Numbered from the stretch's first letter, positions 1-9,616 are shown. The stretch: DNA of 35,654 nucleotides from Desulfobacteraceae bacterium (GCA_021372055.1 JAJFVB010000242.1:1-35654); one strand, 5' to 3'. The notes: generated by a model not told the origin, from the letters alone. A program made the numbers and translations.

Positions 1-1398
<1,398 letters not shown>

Positions 1399-3510
1399 AT
1401 GGACAAAGAATGCCCGCAGGTCTCAGCAGGCGAGATACTGGCGACGTGTTCCGCGGCCTGTCCGGTCCATACCGACACGCGGGAATATGTGCAGCGTATC
1501 AGCCGGGGCGACTACGAAGGCGCCCTTGACATTCTGCTCGAGGTGAACCCGTTTCCTTCTGTTTGTGGCCGCATCTGCCATCATCCTTGCGAATCCGAAT
1601 GCCGCAGAAAGACGATAGATACGGCGGTAAGCCTCCGAATGCTCAAACGGTTCGTGGTGGAAAACACCAGAGAATACCGTGTTTCGAGACAGAAAAAACC
1701 GGCAGAGAGAAAGCAGGGTGCCGTGGCGATCGTCGGTTCCGGCCCTTCCGGCCTGACGGCGGCGCGCGACCTCGCACTCATGGGATACCGGGTCAGCGTC
1801 TACGAGAAAGACACCAAGCTCGGGGGCATGCTTGCCCACGCCATACCCCGCTACAGGCTGCCCGCCGACGCCCTGATGGAGGACATCCAGGACATCCTGG
1901 CCACGGGGATCGAAGTGCGGACCGGGTGCGAAGTGGGCCGGGACATCACTTTTCAGGAACTCCGGAAGGACCACGACGCCGTGCTCATCGCGGTCGGACT
2001 GGCTGAGAGCCACTCGCTTCCGATACCGGGCACCGAAAGCTCCGGCGTTTTTCTCGGCATTCCCTTCCTCTGGGACATAGCAAACGGCCTGCGGCCCGAG
2101 CTGGGCGGCAGGACCCTCGTGGTCGGCGGGGGCAACGTGGCCATCGACATCGCACGGGCGGCCAAGCGGCTTGGCACGTCGAAAGTCTACATGGCCTGCC
2201 TCGAGAAGCGGGAAGAAATGCCCGCCTGGCAATGGGAAATCGATGAGGCCCAGGAAGAGGGAATCGAAATTCTCAATTCCTGGGGCCCCAAGGCTATTCT
2301 GGCCGAAAACGGCAATGTCTCCGGCATTGAGTTCCGGCGCTGCACGCGCGTTTTTGACGAAGAACACAGGTTCAGCCCCCTGTACGACGATTCCGAGACA
2401 ACACAGGTGGATGTAGACAGCGTGATTCTGGCAATCGGTCAGAAAGCGTGCCTCGACTGCGTATCCGAATCTCCCGTCACGGTCGACCGCGGCAGGCTTC
2501 AGTGCGACAGGTCCTCCATGGCCACCTCGGAGCGGGGCGTTTTCGCCTGCGGAGAAGTGATGACCGGACCGGGCTCCGCCATACAGGCCGTTGCAACCGG
2601 CCACGACGCGGCGCGCGTAATAGCCCACTTCCTCCAGACCGGGGAAACTCTTAAGATCGCGCCCCGCGCGGTTCAGACCATCGGCGATCTCCCGGCCGAA
2701 ACGGCCGCCCGCGCAAAGCGGTTCGAGCGAGTGGAAGTCAGCCTCACAGATCCCGCCGTGCGCATCGGGGATTTTTCGCCGATCGAACCCGGCTTCAGCG
2801 AAATGGAAGCCCTCAAGGAATCCAGGCGCTGCCTTGCGTGCGCAACCGGCGCCTACCTTGAATCCGAGGCCGTCTGCGCCGGATGCCTGACCTGCGTGCG
2901 GGTCTGCCCGTTCGGGGTTGCCAAGGTGGACAGGACCGCCGTCATGCCAGCCCAGCAATGCCAGACATGCGGCCTGTGCGCCGCGGAATGCCCCGCCGCG
3001 GGTATCGCGCTCTCCAGGTTCGCCACCAATAAGATGCGGGAGAAGCTCCGCGAAATGCTGGCCGGAACGGTTGCGGAAAAGATCTCACGGCCCTTCGTGG
3101 TCTCTTACTGCTGCCTGAATGAAACGACGAGCAGGGAATTCCTGCGGGAGCAGACCGAGGCGGAAATCCGCGAAACGGGCATCCTGCGCGTCATGGTTCC
3201 GTGCGTCGGACGGCTGAGCGCGCTGGACCTCGTAAGCCCCTTCGAACTGGGCGCCGACAAACTGGCCGTGCTTGCCTGCAAGGAAGAGGGCTGCTTCTAT
3301 ACGGGAGCCGAAGGGTTGCTCAGACGCCGGATCGCCAGGGCCAAGAAGTTTCTGGACGAAATCGGAGTGGGGCAGGAGAGCCTGCAGCTCTTTAACACCG
3401 AAGGCAGCGCCGAACAATCCTGGCCACGCATTTGGGCACAGTTGCGCTCGGCCGCCCCGGATGACGAGGTCATCGCGGCACAGGCCGCGGCAGGAGGAGA
3501 TTCGCGATGA
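1399..3510 (+). CDS. GltD/HdrA-like FAD-NAD(P)H iron-sulfur oxidoreductase fused to an FlpD/MvhD domain
   Basis: This is a predicted cytoplasmic electron-transfer flavoprotein of about 703 residues. An N-terminal cysteine cluster (C17, C21, C56, C60, C64, C68) matches the Fe-S domain of glutamate synthase small subunit and dihydropyrimidine dehydrogenase. A FAD site GSGPSG follows at 113-118, and an NAD(P)H site VVGGGNVAID near 240. Two ferredoxin-type motifs (CAGCLTCVRVCP and CQTCGLCAAECP) lie at about 493-540. The last 130 residues (from about 565) resemble FlpD/MvhD, the subunit that links hydrogenase or dehydrogenase to heterodisulfide reductase, with VPCVGR and CKEEGCFY segments. I chose the ATG at 1399 because GGAG lies 6 bases upstream; ATGs at 1387 and further upstream are possible. 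The stop overlaps the metV start (ATGA), so the proteins are probably co-translated. The likely role is feeding NAD(P)H or ferredoxin electrons to MetVF (inference). Confidence 0.88.
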   Translation: MDKECPQVSAGEILATCSAACPVHTDTREYVQRISRGDYEGALDILLEVNPFPSVCGRICHHPCESECRRKTIDTAVSLRMLKRFVVENTREYRVSRQKKPAERKQGAVAIVGSGPSGLTAARDLALMGYRVSVYEKDTKLGGMLAHAIPRYRLPADALMEDIQDILATGIEVRTGCEVGRDITFQELRKDHDAVLIAVGLAESHSLPIPGTESSGVFLGIPFLWDIANGLRPELGGRTLVVGGGNVAIDIARAAKRLGTSKVYMACLEKREEMPAWQWEIDEAQEEGIEILNSWGPKAILAENGNVSGIEFRRCTRVFDEEHRFSPLYDDSETTQVDVDSVILAIGQKACLDCVSESPVTVDRGRLQCDRSSMATSERGVFACGEVMTGPGSAIQAVATGHDAARVIAHFLQTGETLKIAPRAVQTIGDLPAETAARAKRFERVEVSLTDPAVRIGDFSPIEPGFSEMEALKESRRCLACATGAYLESEAVCAGCLTCVRVCPFGVAKVDRTAVMPAQQCQTCGLCAAECPAAGIALSRFATNKMREKLREMLAGTVAEKISRPFVVSYCCLNETTSREFLREQTEAEIRETGILRVMVPCVGRLSALDLVSPFELGADKLAVLACKEEGCFYTGAEGLLRRRIARAKKFLDEIGVGQESLQLFNTEGSAEQSWPRIWAQLRSAAPDDEVIAAQAAAGGDSR

Positions 3511-4190
3511 TTATTGCGGACCCGAAACCGTTTGGACAAGTCAAGGAATACATCAAGGATTACAAAAGAGTCCTCGTTGTCGGCTGCGGGACGTGCGTGA
3601 CGGTCTGCCTGTCCGGTGGAGAGGCCGAGGTGCAGCTGCTCGCCTCCGGCTTGCGGATTGCTCTCGGTAAGAACGGCAAGAATCCCGTTATCCTGGAAGG
3701 CACCGTCCAGCGTCAGTGCGATGAGGAGTTTGTCGTGCCGGTCCTCGACCGGGTCCGGGACGAACGGATTGATGCCGTCGTGACCCTTGCCTGCGGCGTG
3801 GGCGTGAATTTCCTGGCGGACCGGCTCGGTTCCGTGCCCGTTTTTCCGGGCGTGGACACCACCTTCTACGGCGCATCCGCCGGGCAGGGTCTTTGGGCCG
3901 AGCTGTGCGCGGGCTGCGGAAACTGCATCACGGCTTATACGGGAGGCATCTGCCCCATCGCCCGCTGTTCGAAGCACCTGCTGAACGGGCCCTGCGGCGG
4001 GTCTGAAAAGGGGCGGTGCGAAGTCGCTCCGAACAGTATCGACTGCGTATGGCAGCTTATCTATGACCGCTTGAAAAAACTCGGCAGACTCTCCGAGCTT
4101 CAAAACCTGCTCCCCGCCAAGGACTGGAGAACGGCCTCGGACGGCGGCGTGCGCCGCTCGGTCCGGGAATACCTCCAGGAGCCGAAATAA
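3507..4190 (+). CDS. metV: MetV, methylene-tetrahydrofolate reductase C-terminal-like Fe-S/zinc protein
   Basis: This 227-residue protein matches the MetV family (methylene-tetrahydrofolate reductase C-terminal domain), the partner of MetF in acetogens and other Wood-Ljungdahl organisms. It is cysteine-rich: GCGTCVTVC near the N terminus, LACGVG in the middle, then CAGCGNC and CPIARCSKHLLNGPCGG. The last two are typical of the family and can bind Fe-S or zinc. AGGAGGAG lies at 3492-3499, an excellent ribosome site. The ATG overlaps the stop of the flavoprotein gene and metF begins 68 bases downstream, so all three should be one operon. In known systems MetV contacts MetF and carries electrons to its FMN; here the donor is probably the upstream flavoprotein (inference). 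Confidence 0.92.
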   Translation: MIIADPKPFGQVKEYIKDYKRVLVVGCGTCVTVCLSGGEAEVQLLASGLRIALGKNGKNPVILEGTVQRQCDEEFVVPVLDRVRDERIDAVVTLACGVGVNFLADRLGSVPVFPGVDTTFYGASAGQGLWAELCAGCGNCITAYTGGICPIARCSKHLLNGPCGGSEKGRCEVAPNSIDCVWQLIYDRLKKLGRLSELQNLLPAKDWRTASDGGVRRSVREYLQEPK

Positions 4191-4258
4191 GGGGCTAAAG
4201 ACGGGAGAGGAGGCAGGAACGGTAACATATATACCACGCGTACCGGAGAACGACGCAC

Positions 4259-5206
4259 ATGAGCGACAATAACGGATTCAAATCGGGAAGCAATCTTGAA
4301 AGGGTGCTCCGCGCGGGGCATTTCGCGGTTACCTGCGAGTGCGGCCCCCCCAAGGGGGCGGACGTGGAGCACCTGGAAAAGAAGATAAACCTCGTCAAGG
4401 GCTGCGTGGACGCGGCAAACGTCACGGACAATCAGACGGCGGTGGTGCGCATGTCCAGCATCGGCGCGAGCGCGATCCTCGTCCGGAACGGAGTCGAGCC
4501 GGTCATGCAGATGGTCACGAGAGACCGGAACCGGATCGCCGCCCAGAGCGACATATTCGGGGCGAGCGCGCTCGGCATCCGGAACATGCTCTGCCTCACC
4601 GGGGACCACCAGACCTTCGGCAATCACCCCATGGCCAAAAACGTCTTCGACCTCGACTCGATTCAGCTCCTCGACATGGTGCGCATCATCCGTGACGAGG
4701 GCAAGGTCAACAGCGGCGACCCCGTCGAGGGCGGCATAAAGATGTTCCTGGGAGCCGCGGCGAACCCCTTCGCCGACCCGTTCGAATTCCGCGTGATCAG
4801 GCTGGCAAAAAAGATCAGCGCGGGAGCGGACTTCGTTCAAACCCAGTGCATCTATGATATGGACCGCTTCAGGCAATTCATGAAGATGGCCTGCGATATG
4901 GGCCTGGACAAGAAATGCTTCATCCTCGCCGGGTTGACGCCGCTCAAATCCGCGGGTATGGCGGCATACATGAACAAGAACGTCGCCGGGATAAGCATTC
5001 CGGATTCGGTGATTCAGCGCATCCGGGGGGCACAGAAAGGCAAACAGGCCGAGGAGGGAATCCGCTTCCTGATCGAGCAGATCCAGGAGGTGAAGGAAAT
5101 CCCGGGTATCGCTGGCGTGCACATCATGGCTATCGAATGGGAGGACAGGGTCCGCGAAATCGCGGAAAGAGCAGGCCTGCTTCCCCGCCCGGCAATCGAA
5201 GCATAA
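4259..5206 (+). CDS. metF: 5,10-methylenetetrahydrofolate reductase
   Basis: MetF interconverts 5,10-methylene-THF and 5-methyl-THF using bound flavin. It is 315 residues, close to the usual size of about 290-310. Family features include the early VTCECGPPKGADVEHL block, NVTDNQTAVVRMSS, MQMVTRDRN, LCLTGDH, and ADFVQTQCIYD near residue 200. It lacks the NADH-dependent E. coli-type context and instead follows metV and a multi-centre flavoprotein. It therefore probably belongs to the methyl branch of the Wood-Ljungdahl pathway, either making methyl-THF or oxidising it when acetate is degraded (inference from context). The ATG has GGAG 11 bases upstream. A strong hairpin follows 12 bases after the stop. 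Confidence 0.95.
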   Translation: MSDNNGFKSGSNLERVLRAGHFAVTCECGPPKGADVEHLEKKINLVKGCVDAANVTDNQTAVVRMSSIGASAILVRNGVEPVMQMVTRDRNRIAAQSDIFGASALGIRNMLCLTGDHQTFGNHPMAKNVFDLDSIQLLDMVRIIRDEGKVNSGDPVEGGIKMFLGAAANPFADPFEFRVIRLAKKISAGADFVQTQCIYDMDRFRQFMKMACDMGLDKKCFILAGLTPLKSAGMAAYMNKNVAGISIPDSVIQRIRGAQKGKQAEEGIRFLIEQIQEVKEIPGIAGVHIMAIEWEDRVREIAERAGLLPRPAIEA

Positions 5207-5218
5207 CCGTCTGAAAAA

Positions 5219-5242
5219 GCGGGGGAAAATGATTTCCCCCGC
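5219..5242. terminator. Hairpin terminator between convergent metF and the DUF3124-like gene
   Basis: A 10-base-pair perfect stem, GCGGGGGAAA with its complement, encloses an ATGA loop. It sits between two convergent stop codons (5206 and 5251), so it can act on both strands. There is no long T tract on either side. Nearly the same palindrome recurs at 8600-8620 and 22745-22767. Confidence 0.7.
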
Positions 5243-5250
5243 GCTCCCCG

Positions 5251-5745
5251 TCAATCCTGGGTATCGATCGCCCTTCCGCGCGAGGTGAAGGATATGCCCT
5301 GTTGCGCGCTCGTGCCGATCATGACCGTCTCGAAAATGGGTTCCGATACGGGCTTGTCCGCTTTCCACCGCACGATGAAATTGGCGCCGGCCCCTCCGCT
5401 TTTTTCCGTTTCCACTATGACGTACTCAAGAGAGCCGATCGGGTCCAGCTTTACCTCGTCTTTGATATAGCTCTTCAGGAGCTTGCCCGCCGTATCGTAG
5501 TAATCGACCGCGAGGAGGGTGATCGGGGTTTTCATGTCCGTGTTCCGCACGCTCAGGGTTACCGTAAGGTAGAAAGGCGCCTGGCGGATTCCGTGGTATA
5601 TGTGGGAATATGCCGGAACGTAGACCGTCTGCCCGCGCATTCGCCTGACTTCGGAAGAAGCCGGCGGCACGGGCAAAATGCATGAGGAGGCTAGAACCAG
5701 CAGGCAAACGAATCCGAAGAGGCGCTTTGTTCCCGGATTTACCAT
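5251..5745 (-). CDS. DUF3124-like putative lipoprotein
   Basis: This is a 164-residue exported protein of unknown function. The start at 5745 is preceded by AAGGAG and then AATAAG, a good ribosome site. The N terminus is a signal peptide (KRLFGFVCLLVLASSC) whose ASSC end looks like a lipobox, so the mature protein is probably lipid-anchored. The mature part begins with VRRMRGQTVYVPAYSHIYHG, which I recognise as the DUF3124 hallmark. The rest is a beta-rich, Ig-like pattern with alternating hydrophobics (FYLTVTLSVRN, GSLEYVIVET, NFIVRWKAD). It lies 64 bases downstream of the antiporter gene on the same strand and may be co-transcribed. Family assignment is from memory of the motif and its function is unknown. 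Confidence 0.8.
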   Translation of the reverse strand: MVNPGTKRLFGFVCLLVLASSCILPVPPASSEVRRMRGQTVYVPAYSHIYHGIRQAPFYLTVTLSVRNTDMKTPITLLAVDYYDTAGKLLKSYIKDEVKLDPIGSLEYVIVETEKSGGAGANFIVRWKADKPVSEPIFETVMIGTSAQQGISFTSRGRAIDTQD

Positions 5746-5809
5746 CTTATTCTCCTTGCGTGCGTTTCCACCTTTGGCAAAACAAGCCGGAAGACAGCAA
5801 CAGTATCCG

Positions 5810-7774
5810 CTAGTTTCGCGATTTTGTCCATCGGACGAATTCGTCGAACTGCTCCGAGCTTCCGAGCATCGCAACGCGATCGCCCGGGGAAAACCTGAAG
5901 CCGGGTTCGGGATTGGGATGAAAGACGCCCTCCCGTATGACTCCCACGACCGAGGTCCCGGTTTCAGTGCGTATGGCGAGCTCCGATATGGTCCGGCCGT
6001 TGAGCGCGTTCTCCCCCTCCAGGGCAAACCAGTGAAGCTGGAGCAGGTTCCCCGCCTTTCTGAGAAGGGCGACGGCCCTGTAATCATAGTCCTCCTGCGC
6101 GGTCTCGCTGTCAAGCTCCCCGCGGATGACGTCGGTGTAGCGCATAATCTCGCCTACCGGTATCCGGAGGCGCATGAGCACCTGCCGGATGATCTCCAGG
6201 CCCGCTTCGAGCTCGGGCTGCACGACCTCGGCCACCCCGATCTTCCTCAGCGCCCTCATCTGCTCCATTCCTTCGGACCTCGCAATGATCTCCAGTCCGG
6301 GATTGATCCGCCTCGCGTTCTGGACGATTGCCTGCGCGATCACCGCCGCCGGGGTTGTCACCAGGAGAAGGCGCGCACGATCGAGGTACGCCGGTTCGAG
6401 CACGGCGGACTGGCTCGCATCCCCGTAGATCGCCGTGCACCCGGCCTTTCTGATGCGCTCGAAAGCACGGTAGTCCTGTTCCAAAACGACATGCGGGATG
6501 TCGAGATGGTGCAGCACGCTCGCGACGTGCCTCCCGACCCTGCCGCCCCCGGCAATGACGATATGGTCGCTGAGCCCGGAGGCGGGAAGATGGATTGTCA
6601 GAAGGGGCTCGCGGGCCGACCATTTCCTGCGCAGCGAATAAAGCGGGGCGGTGAGGCCCGAAGCCAGGGGCGTCAGCAGCATGGTGATTATGGCCGTGCA
6701 GAGCACAAGGGAGTAAAGGTTGGCCGAAATCCCCCCGACCGAGAGGCCGATGCGCGCAAGCACAAACGAAAACTCTCCGATTTGAAAGAGCCCAAGGCCC
6801 ACCGCAAGCGGGATCACATTGCCGTAGCCAAATACCCGGACGAGTACGGCAAAGAGCAGCCCTTTGCCCACCGAAACCAGCGTTACGAGGATGACCACCT
6901 CTTTCCAGTTTTTTATGAGAAACATGGGATCGAACAGCATCCCGACGGAGGTGAAAAAGAGCAGTCCGAAAATATCCCGCAGGGGAATGATCTCGCTCAG
7001 CGCCTGGTGGCTGTAGTCCGACTCGCTCAGGACCATTCCGGCCACGAAAGCCCCGAACGCAAAGGAGAGGCCCGAGAGGTACGTCGCGTAGCCGATGCCC
7101 AGGCCTATCGCGGTGACGGCGATGAGAAAGATCTCCCGCGAATTCCATCCGGCTATGTAGGCCATGATCCAGGGAAGGAGCCTCGTGCCCAGGAGCACCA
7201 TTATCACAAGGAACAGGGCCGCCTTGAGACCCGCGAGGCCAAGCAGCAGGAGCCCCGATTCCGGATTGCTCAGCTGTGGCAGTATGATCATCAGCGGCAC
7301 GATCGCCAAGTCCTGCACGATCAGCATGCCGATCATGACCCTGCTTGACAGGGTGCCCATCCAACCCTGGTTCATGAGGGTTTTCAGGATGACCATGGTA
7401 CTGGAAAGGGAGACGAGCGCGCCGAACCAGATCGAAGGAATTGTGTCCCAGCCGAGGAAACGTCCCAGGGAAAAGCCATAGCCGATGGTGAGGAGCATCT
7501 GGATCGGGGTGCCGAACAGGGCAACGGCCCGAACCGGCTTGAGTTTTTTCAGTGAAAATTCGAGGCCCAGGGCGAAGAGGAGAAGTCCCACGCCGATTTC
7601 GGCGAGCAGTTCGATGGTGTGGACTTCCGATACGGTGACTCCGCCCGTATAGGGACCGACGGCAACCCCTGCCAGGATATAGCCGAGAATCAGGGGCTGT
7701 CTCAGCCTGTGGGCAATAAGCCCCCCAAGCAGCGCGGCCACTACGATGATCACGATGTCGGAGGCTATGCCCAT
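5810..7774 (-). CDS. CPA2/KefB-type monovalent cation:proton antiporter with RCK domains
   Basis: This is an inner-membrane antiporter of about 654 residues, in the K+/H+ or Na+/H+ exchanging CPA2 family. Residues 1 to about 385 form a dozen hydrophobic helices with family features such as [19 protein letters not shown] and [14 protein letters not shown] cytoplasmic RCK_N/TrkA_N domain follows from about 405 ([15 protein letters not shown], ending its Rossmann part with a GDAS motif), then a TrkA_C domain from about 570 ([12 protein letters not shown]). RCK domains normally sense nucleotides or K+. I chose the ATG at 7774, which has GGTGGAG just upstream; a TTG at 7807 overlaps the end of terC and is less likely. 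It starts 19 bases after the terC stop, so the two are likely one operon under the upstream riboswitch. Confidence 0.92.
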   Translation of the reverse strand: MGIASDIVIIVVAALLGGLIAHRLRQPLILGYILAGVAVGPYTGGVTVSEVHTIELLAEIGVGLLLFALGLEFSLKKLKPVRAVALFGTPIQMLLTIGYGFSLGRFLGWDTIPSIWFGALVSLSSTMVILKTLMNQGWMGTLSSRVMIGMLIVQDLAIVPLMIILPQLSNPESGLLLLGLAGLKAALFLVIMVLLGTRLLPWIMAYIAGWNSREIFLIAVTAIGLGIGYATYLSGLSFAFGAFVAGMVLSESDYSHQALSEIIPLRDIFGLLFFTSVGMLFDPMFLIKNWKEVVILVTLVSVGKGLLFAVLVRVFGYGNVIPLAVGLGLFQIGEFSFVLARIGLSVGGISANLYSLVLCTAIITMLLTPLASGLTAPLYSLRRKWSAREPLLTIHLPASGLSDHIVIAGGGRVGRHVASVLHHLDIPHVVLEQDYRAFERIRKAGCTAIYGDASQSAVLEPAYLDRARLLLVTTPAAVIAQAIVQNARRINPGLEIIARSEGMEQMRALRKIGVAEVVQPELEAGLEIIRQVLMRLRIPVGEIMRYTDVIRGELDSETAQEDYDYRAVALLRKAGNLLQLHWFALEGENALNGRTISELAIRTETGTSVVGVIREGVFHPNPEPGFRFSPGDRVAMLGSSEQFDEFVRWTKSRN

Positions 7775-7793
7775 CTGCGCGCTCCACCCTTCT

Positions 7794-8522
7794 CTATTGT
7801 TTCCCAAACTTCTGAATGTTTTTACGCGCCCGCGAGTTCAGCATTTCGACGAAGACCGAGAAAGCCATGGCAAAATAGATGTACCCCTTCGGCACATGCC
7901 GTTCGAATCCTTCGAGGATCAATGCAAGACCTACCATCAATAGAAAGCTGAGCGCAAGTATCTTGATCGTGGGATGGCGCTCGATGAAACGGGCGACGAA
8001 CGCCGAGGCGAACATCATGAAGATAACCGCGGCGACCACGGCCGCAATCATGATTTCAATATGATCCGACATGCCGATCGCGGTGAGGACCGAATCGAAC
8101 GAAAAGACAATGTCCAGAAGAGCGATCTGCACCACGATCCCGATAAACGATGTAGCCGCCCTCCGGCCGACGGACACCTCGTTTGGTCCTCCCTCGACGC
8201 TCTGGTGGATTTCGTGGGTGCTTTTAGCGAGCAGAAAGACGCCGCCCCCGATCAGAATGAGATCCCGGCCCGAAATTCCCTGCCCGAAAATCCAGAACAT
8301 CGGCTCGGTCAGACGGACGATCCAGAATATCGAAAGCAGAAGAATGATCCGGGTGATCATAGCCAGGGCAAGGCCCACTGTCCTTGCCTGCCGCCGGCGG
8401 GCGGGCGGCAGCTTTCCCGCGAGAATCGTTATGAAAATTATGTTGTCGATGCCCAGGACTATTTCCAGGGCGACAAGGGTGACGAAGGCCACCCATGCTT
8501 CAGGATCTGTCAACCAGACCAT
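7794..8522 (-). CDS. terC: TerC-family integral membrane protein (probable manganese exporter)
   Basis: This 242-residue polytopic membrane protein belongs to the TerC superfamily. It carries the signature [12 protein letters not shown] near residue 20 and the second signature [17 protein letters not shown] near residue 130; the acidic residues in these helices probably bind metal. The C terminus ([17 protein letters not shown]) is typical of the short TerC branch. The ATG at 8522 follows AAGGAG with a 6-base gap. TerC proteins are often Mn2+ exporters controlled by yybP-ykoY riboswitches, and such an element appears about 250 bases upstream here (8769-8896), which supports a manganese role. 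The gene is followed after 19 bases by the antiporter gene. Confidence 0.92.
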   Translation of the reverse strand: MVWLTDPEAWVAFVTLVALEIVLGIDNIIFITILAGKLPPARRRQARTVGLALAMITRIILLLSIFWIVRLTEPMFWIFGQGISGRDLILIGGGVFLLAKSTHEIHQSVEGGPNEVSVGRRAATSFIGIVVQIALLDIVFSFDSVLTAIGMSDHIEIMIAAVVAAVIFMMFASAFVARFIERHPTIKILALSFLLMVGLALILEGFERHVPKGYIYFAMAFSVFVEMLNSRARKNIQKFGKQ

Positions 8523-8599
8523 CTGGAACTCCTTTGAAATGAGATAGGCAAGGCACGCCAATCCGAGCGGGAAGAAAAACGTACCCGGGACACCAAAGA

Positions 8600-8620
8600 G
8601 CGGGGGAATGATTTCCCCGC
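8600..8620. repeat. Palindromic hairpin in the terC leader
   Basis: A 9-base-pair stem (GCGGGGGAA against TTTCCCCGC, one G-T pair) has a TGA loop. It is a near copy of the hairpins at 5219-5242 and 22745-22767. It lies inside the terC leader, 78 bases before the ATG, so it is not an ordinary end-of-operon terminator. Confidence 0.6.
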
Positions 8621-8688
8621 AAGTATCGGCGCTTTCGGCTGCCGGCCAACGGCCGCAGCCGTAGCGCCAAGATGAGCCGCATAGCGGC

Positions 8689-8711
8689 GTGGGGGTGTGG
8701 GGGTGTGGGGG
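8689..8711. repeat. Tandem G-rich repeat, three GTGTGGGGG-like units
   Basis: Three runs of five G (8691-8695, 8699-8703, 8707-8711) are each separated by TGT. They lie on the plus strand, so the terC leader RNA would carry the C-rich complement. Three long G runs are one short of the classical four-run quadruplex pattern. Confidence 0.6.
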
Positions 8712-8768
8712 CGCAGCTCCCTCACGCTTTCCAAAAGCGTTCCCCGCCGCTCGTTCTTGTGCGCGGGC

Positions 8769-8814
8769 AAAAAAAAACGAGACCCGGGCGTGGATTTCCA
8801 CGCCAAAAGTCTCG
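8769..8814 (-). terminator. Intrinsic terminator of the terC riboswitch
   Basis: Read on the minus strand, CGAGAC (8814-8809) pairs with GTCTCG (8783-8778). An inner GGCGTGG/CCACGCC stem with a 4-base loop lies between, and nine T residues (8777-8769) follow directly. The 5' arm of the terminator includes the GCGAGAC segment that belongs to the riboswitch aptamer, so the two folds are mutually exclusive. This is the expected expression platform. Confidence 0.8.
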
Positions 8815-8896
8815 CTACCGGCAATGCTGCCAACGGCAAAACCAGGTGCAGTGCACCGTGATGGTGATTTTGCCCGCTTTGAGCTACTCCCTTTCG
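8804..8896 (-). ncRNA. yybP-ykoY (Mn2+) riboswitch aptamer upstream of terC
   Basis: Minus-strand RNA starts CGAAAGGGAGUAGCUC and ends GGUAGCGAGACUUUUG. These match the conserved 5' GGGAGUAGC and 3' AGCGAGAC blocks of the yybP-ykoY class. P1 can form between CGAAAG (8896-8891) and CUUUUG (8809-8804). Inside, GGCAAAA pairs with UUUUGCC around an AUCACG segment, and a GGCA/UGCC hairpin precedes the 3' block. In this class Mn2+ stabilises the aptamer and prevents the terminator, switching on Mn export genes. The downstream gene is terC, the commonest partner. Assignment is by eye, not by covariance model. Confidence 0.75.
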
Positions 8897-8905
8897 ACAA
8901 ACTAC

Positions 8906-8933
8906 TATTTAACGGTTAGCCCGCAAATGTCAA
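8906..8933 (-). promoter_or_regulatory. Probable promoter of the terC riboswitch transcript
   Basis: On the minus strand a perfect TTGACA (8933-8928) is followed after 16 bases by TAAATA (8911-8906). The -10 is only fair (alternatives are shifted by one base). The start point would fall near 8899, a few bases before the first pairing element of the riboswitch, which is what one expects. Confidence 0.6.
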
Positions 8934-8987
8934 GTTCGGCCGAGCCCCTTTCCCCTCCTTCGGCATCGCGGCGAGGAGGGCATCCTT

Positions 8988-9446
8988 TCAGGGCGCCCTG
9001 TTGCAGGGCCATGTCGCCTGGCTGCATTCCACCTTGCCAAGCACCAGTTTGGCATGCAGCAGCTTCTTGTAGAGCCGCAAGAGTTTTTCCTCGTTTCCGG
9101 CAACGGCCGCCTTGAGAATGTCGCCCTCCAGTTCGGCCACTTCCAGGCGGTCGTAGTAGTCCAGAGTCTCTTTCAGATGCGCCAGGACTATCTTGCCCGT
9201 CAGGAGGGGATGATTGTTCGTGACATTTGCGCTCGCATACCGGACACCGTGTTCGAGTTCAACTTCGAGGCCCTGGCGAAAGCTGTCGGGGTCTATGGCC
9301 ATTCCGTCCGTTTCGATTTCATTCAGAATGATGCGGGCCTCTTCCGGAAGCACCTTGGCGTCCGGAACTTCCGTCCAGTCCCTGATCCCGAGTGCCCTGC
9401 AAACCCTTTTTACCTCTTCGACCGTGACATAAACCGGGATTTCCAT
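8988..9446 (-). CDS. DUF5661-like protein of unknown function
   Basis: This is a soluble protein of 152 residues. I chose the ATG at 9446 because GGAGGAG lies directly upstream at good spacing; an in-frame GTG at 9488 would add 14 residues. The sequence is mostly helical. It has a short N-terminal block (VTVEEVKRVCRALGIRDW), then the segment GLEVELEHGVRYASANVTNN, and HPLLTGKIVLAHLKETLDYY. I recognise this pattern from DUF5661-type proteins in Geobacter and related anaerobes. The conserved histidines and acids could bind metal, as in other helical bundles, but this is a guess. There is no membrane segment or signal peptide. It is followed by the riboswitch-controlled terC region. Its function is unknown. 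Confidence 0.75.
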   Translation of the reverse strand: MEIPVYVTVEEVKRVCRALGIRDWTEVPDAKVLPEEARIILNEIETDGMAIDPDSFRQGLEVELEHGVRYASANVTNNHPLLTGKIVLAHLKETLDYYDRLEVAELEGDILKAAVAGNEEKLLRLYKKLLHAKLVLGKVECSQATWPCNRAP

Positions 9447-9484
9447 ATTCTCCTCCGCGCGATCGCAAACCTGGTCCAAAGCTT

Positions 9485-9616
9485 TCACGCCGCCTGCAGA
9501 CCAAGCTCCTCCAGGAATTTCCCAAGGCCGATTTCATCGATAACCCGGCCCAGCCTCTTTGCTCTATCCGCTTTCCCATAATGGCTGATGATAATCCCCG
9601 GAGCGCACGCGATCAA
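9485..9616 (-). CDS. Possible small protein coupled to the DUF5661-like gene
   Basis: On the minus strand an open frame runs from a TTG at 9616 to a TGA at 9485 and encodes 43 residues. The product contains LGRVIDEIGLGKFLEELGL, which looks like a real amphipathic helix pair, not noise. There is no ATG; the TTG has GGAG about 10 bases upstream, which is weak. The TGA overlaps the in-frame GTG of the next gene (GTGA), which would allow coupling. It could instead be chance open frame in GC-rich DNA. I do not recognise a family. Confidence 0.3.
   Translation of the reverse strand: MIACAPGIIISHYGKADRAKRLGRVIDEIGLGKFLEELGLQAA

Larger units (their letters stand above)
8523..8987. other. Leader and control region of terC
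   Basis: This 465-base stretch has no convincing gene. Reading the minus strand in the direction of terC it contains, in order, a promoter (8906-8933), a riboswitch aptamer (8804-8896), an intrinsic terminator (8769-8814), a C-rich tract complementary to three G5 runs (8689-8711), and a palindrome (8600-8620). The terC ribosome site comes last. About 245 bases of leader therefore remain after the terminator, unusually long. Confidence 0.7.

Noticed and set aside
1423..2958. 511-codon minus-strand open frame
   Set aside because: It lies opposite the GltD-like flavoprotein, has no recognisable motif, and reflects high GC at third codon positions.
5678..7348. 556-codon plus-strand open frame
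   Set aside because: It is antisense to the antiporter; the product is rich in His, Arg and Glu with no family features.
7903..7915. TTCGAATCC, resembling a tRNA T-loop
   Set aside because: It lies within the terC coding region and no cloverleaf can be drawn around it.
8946..8980. CCCTCCT/AGGAGGG arms after the DUF5661-like gene as a terminator
   Set aside because: The loop is about 14 bases and no T tract follows, so the support is too weak to list.
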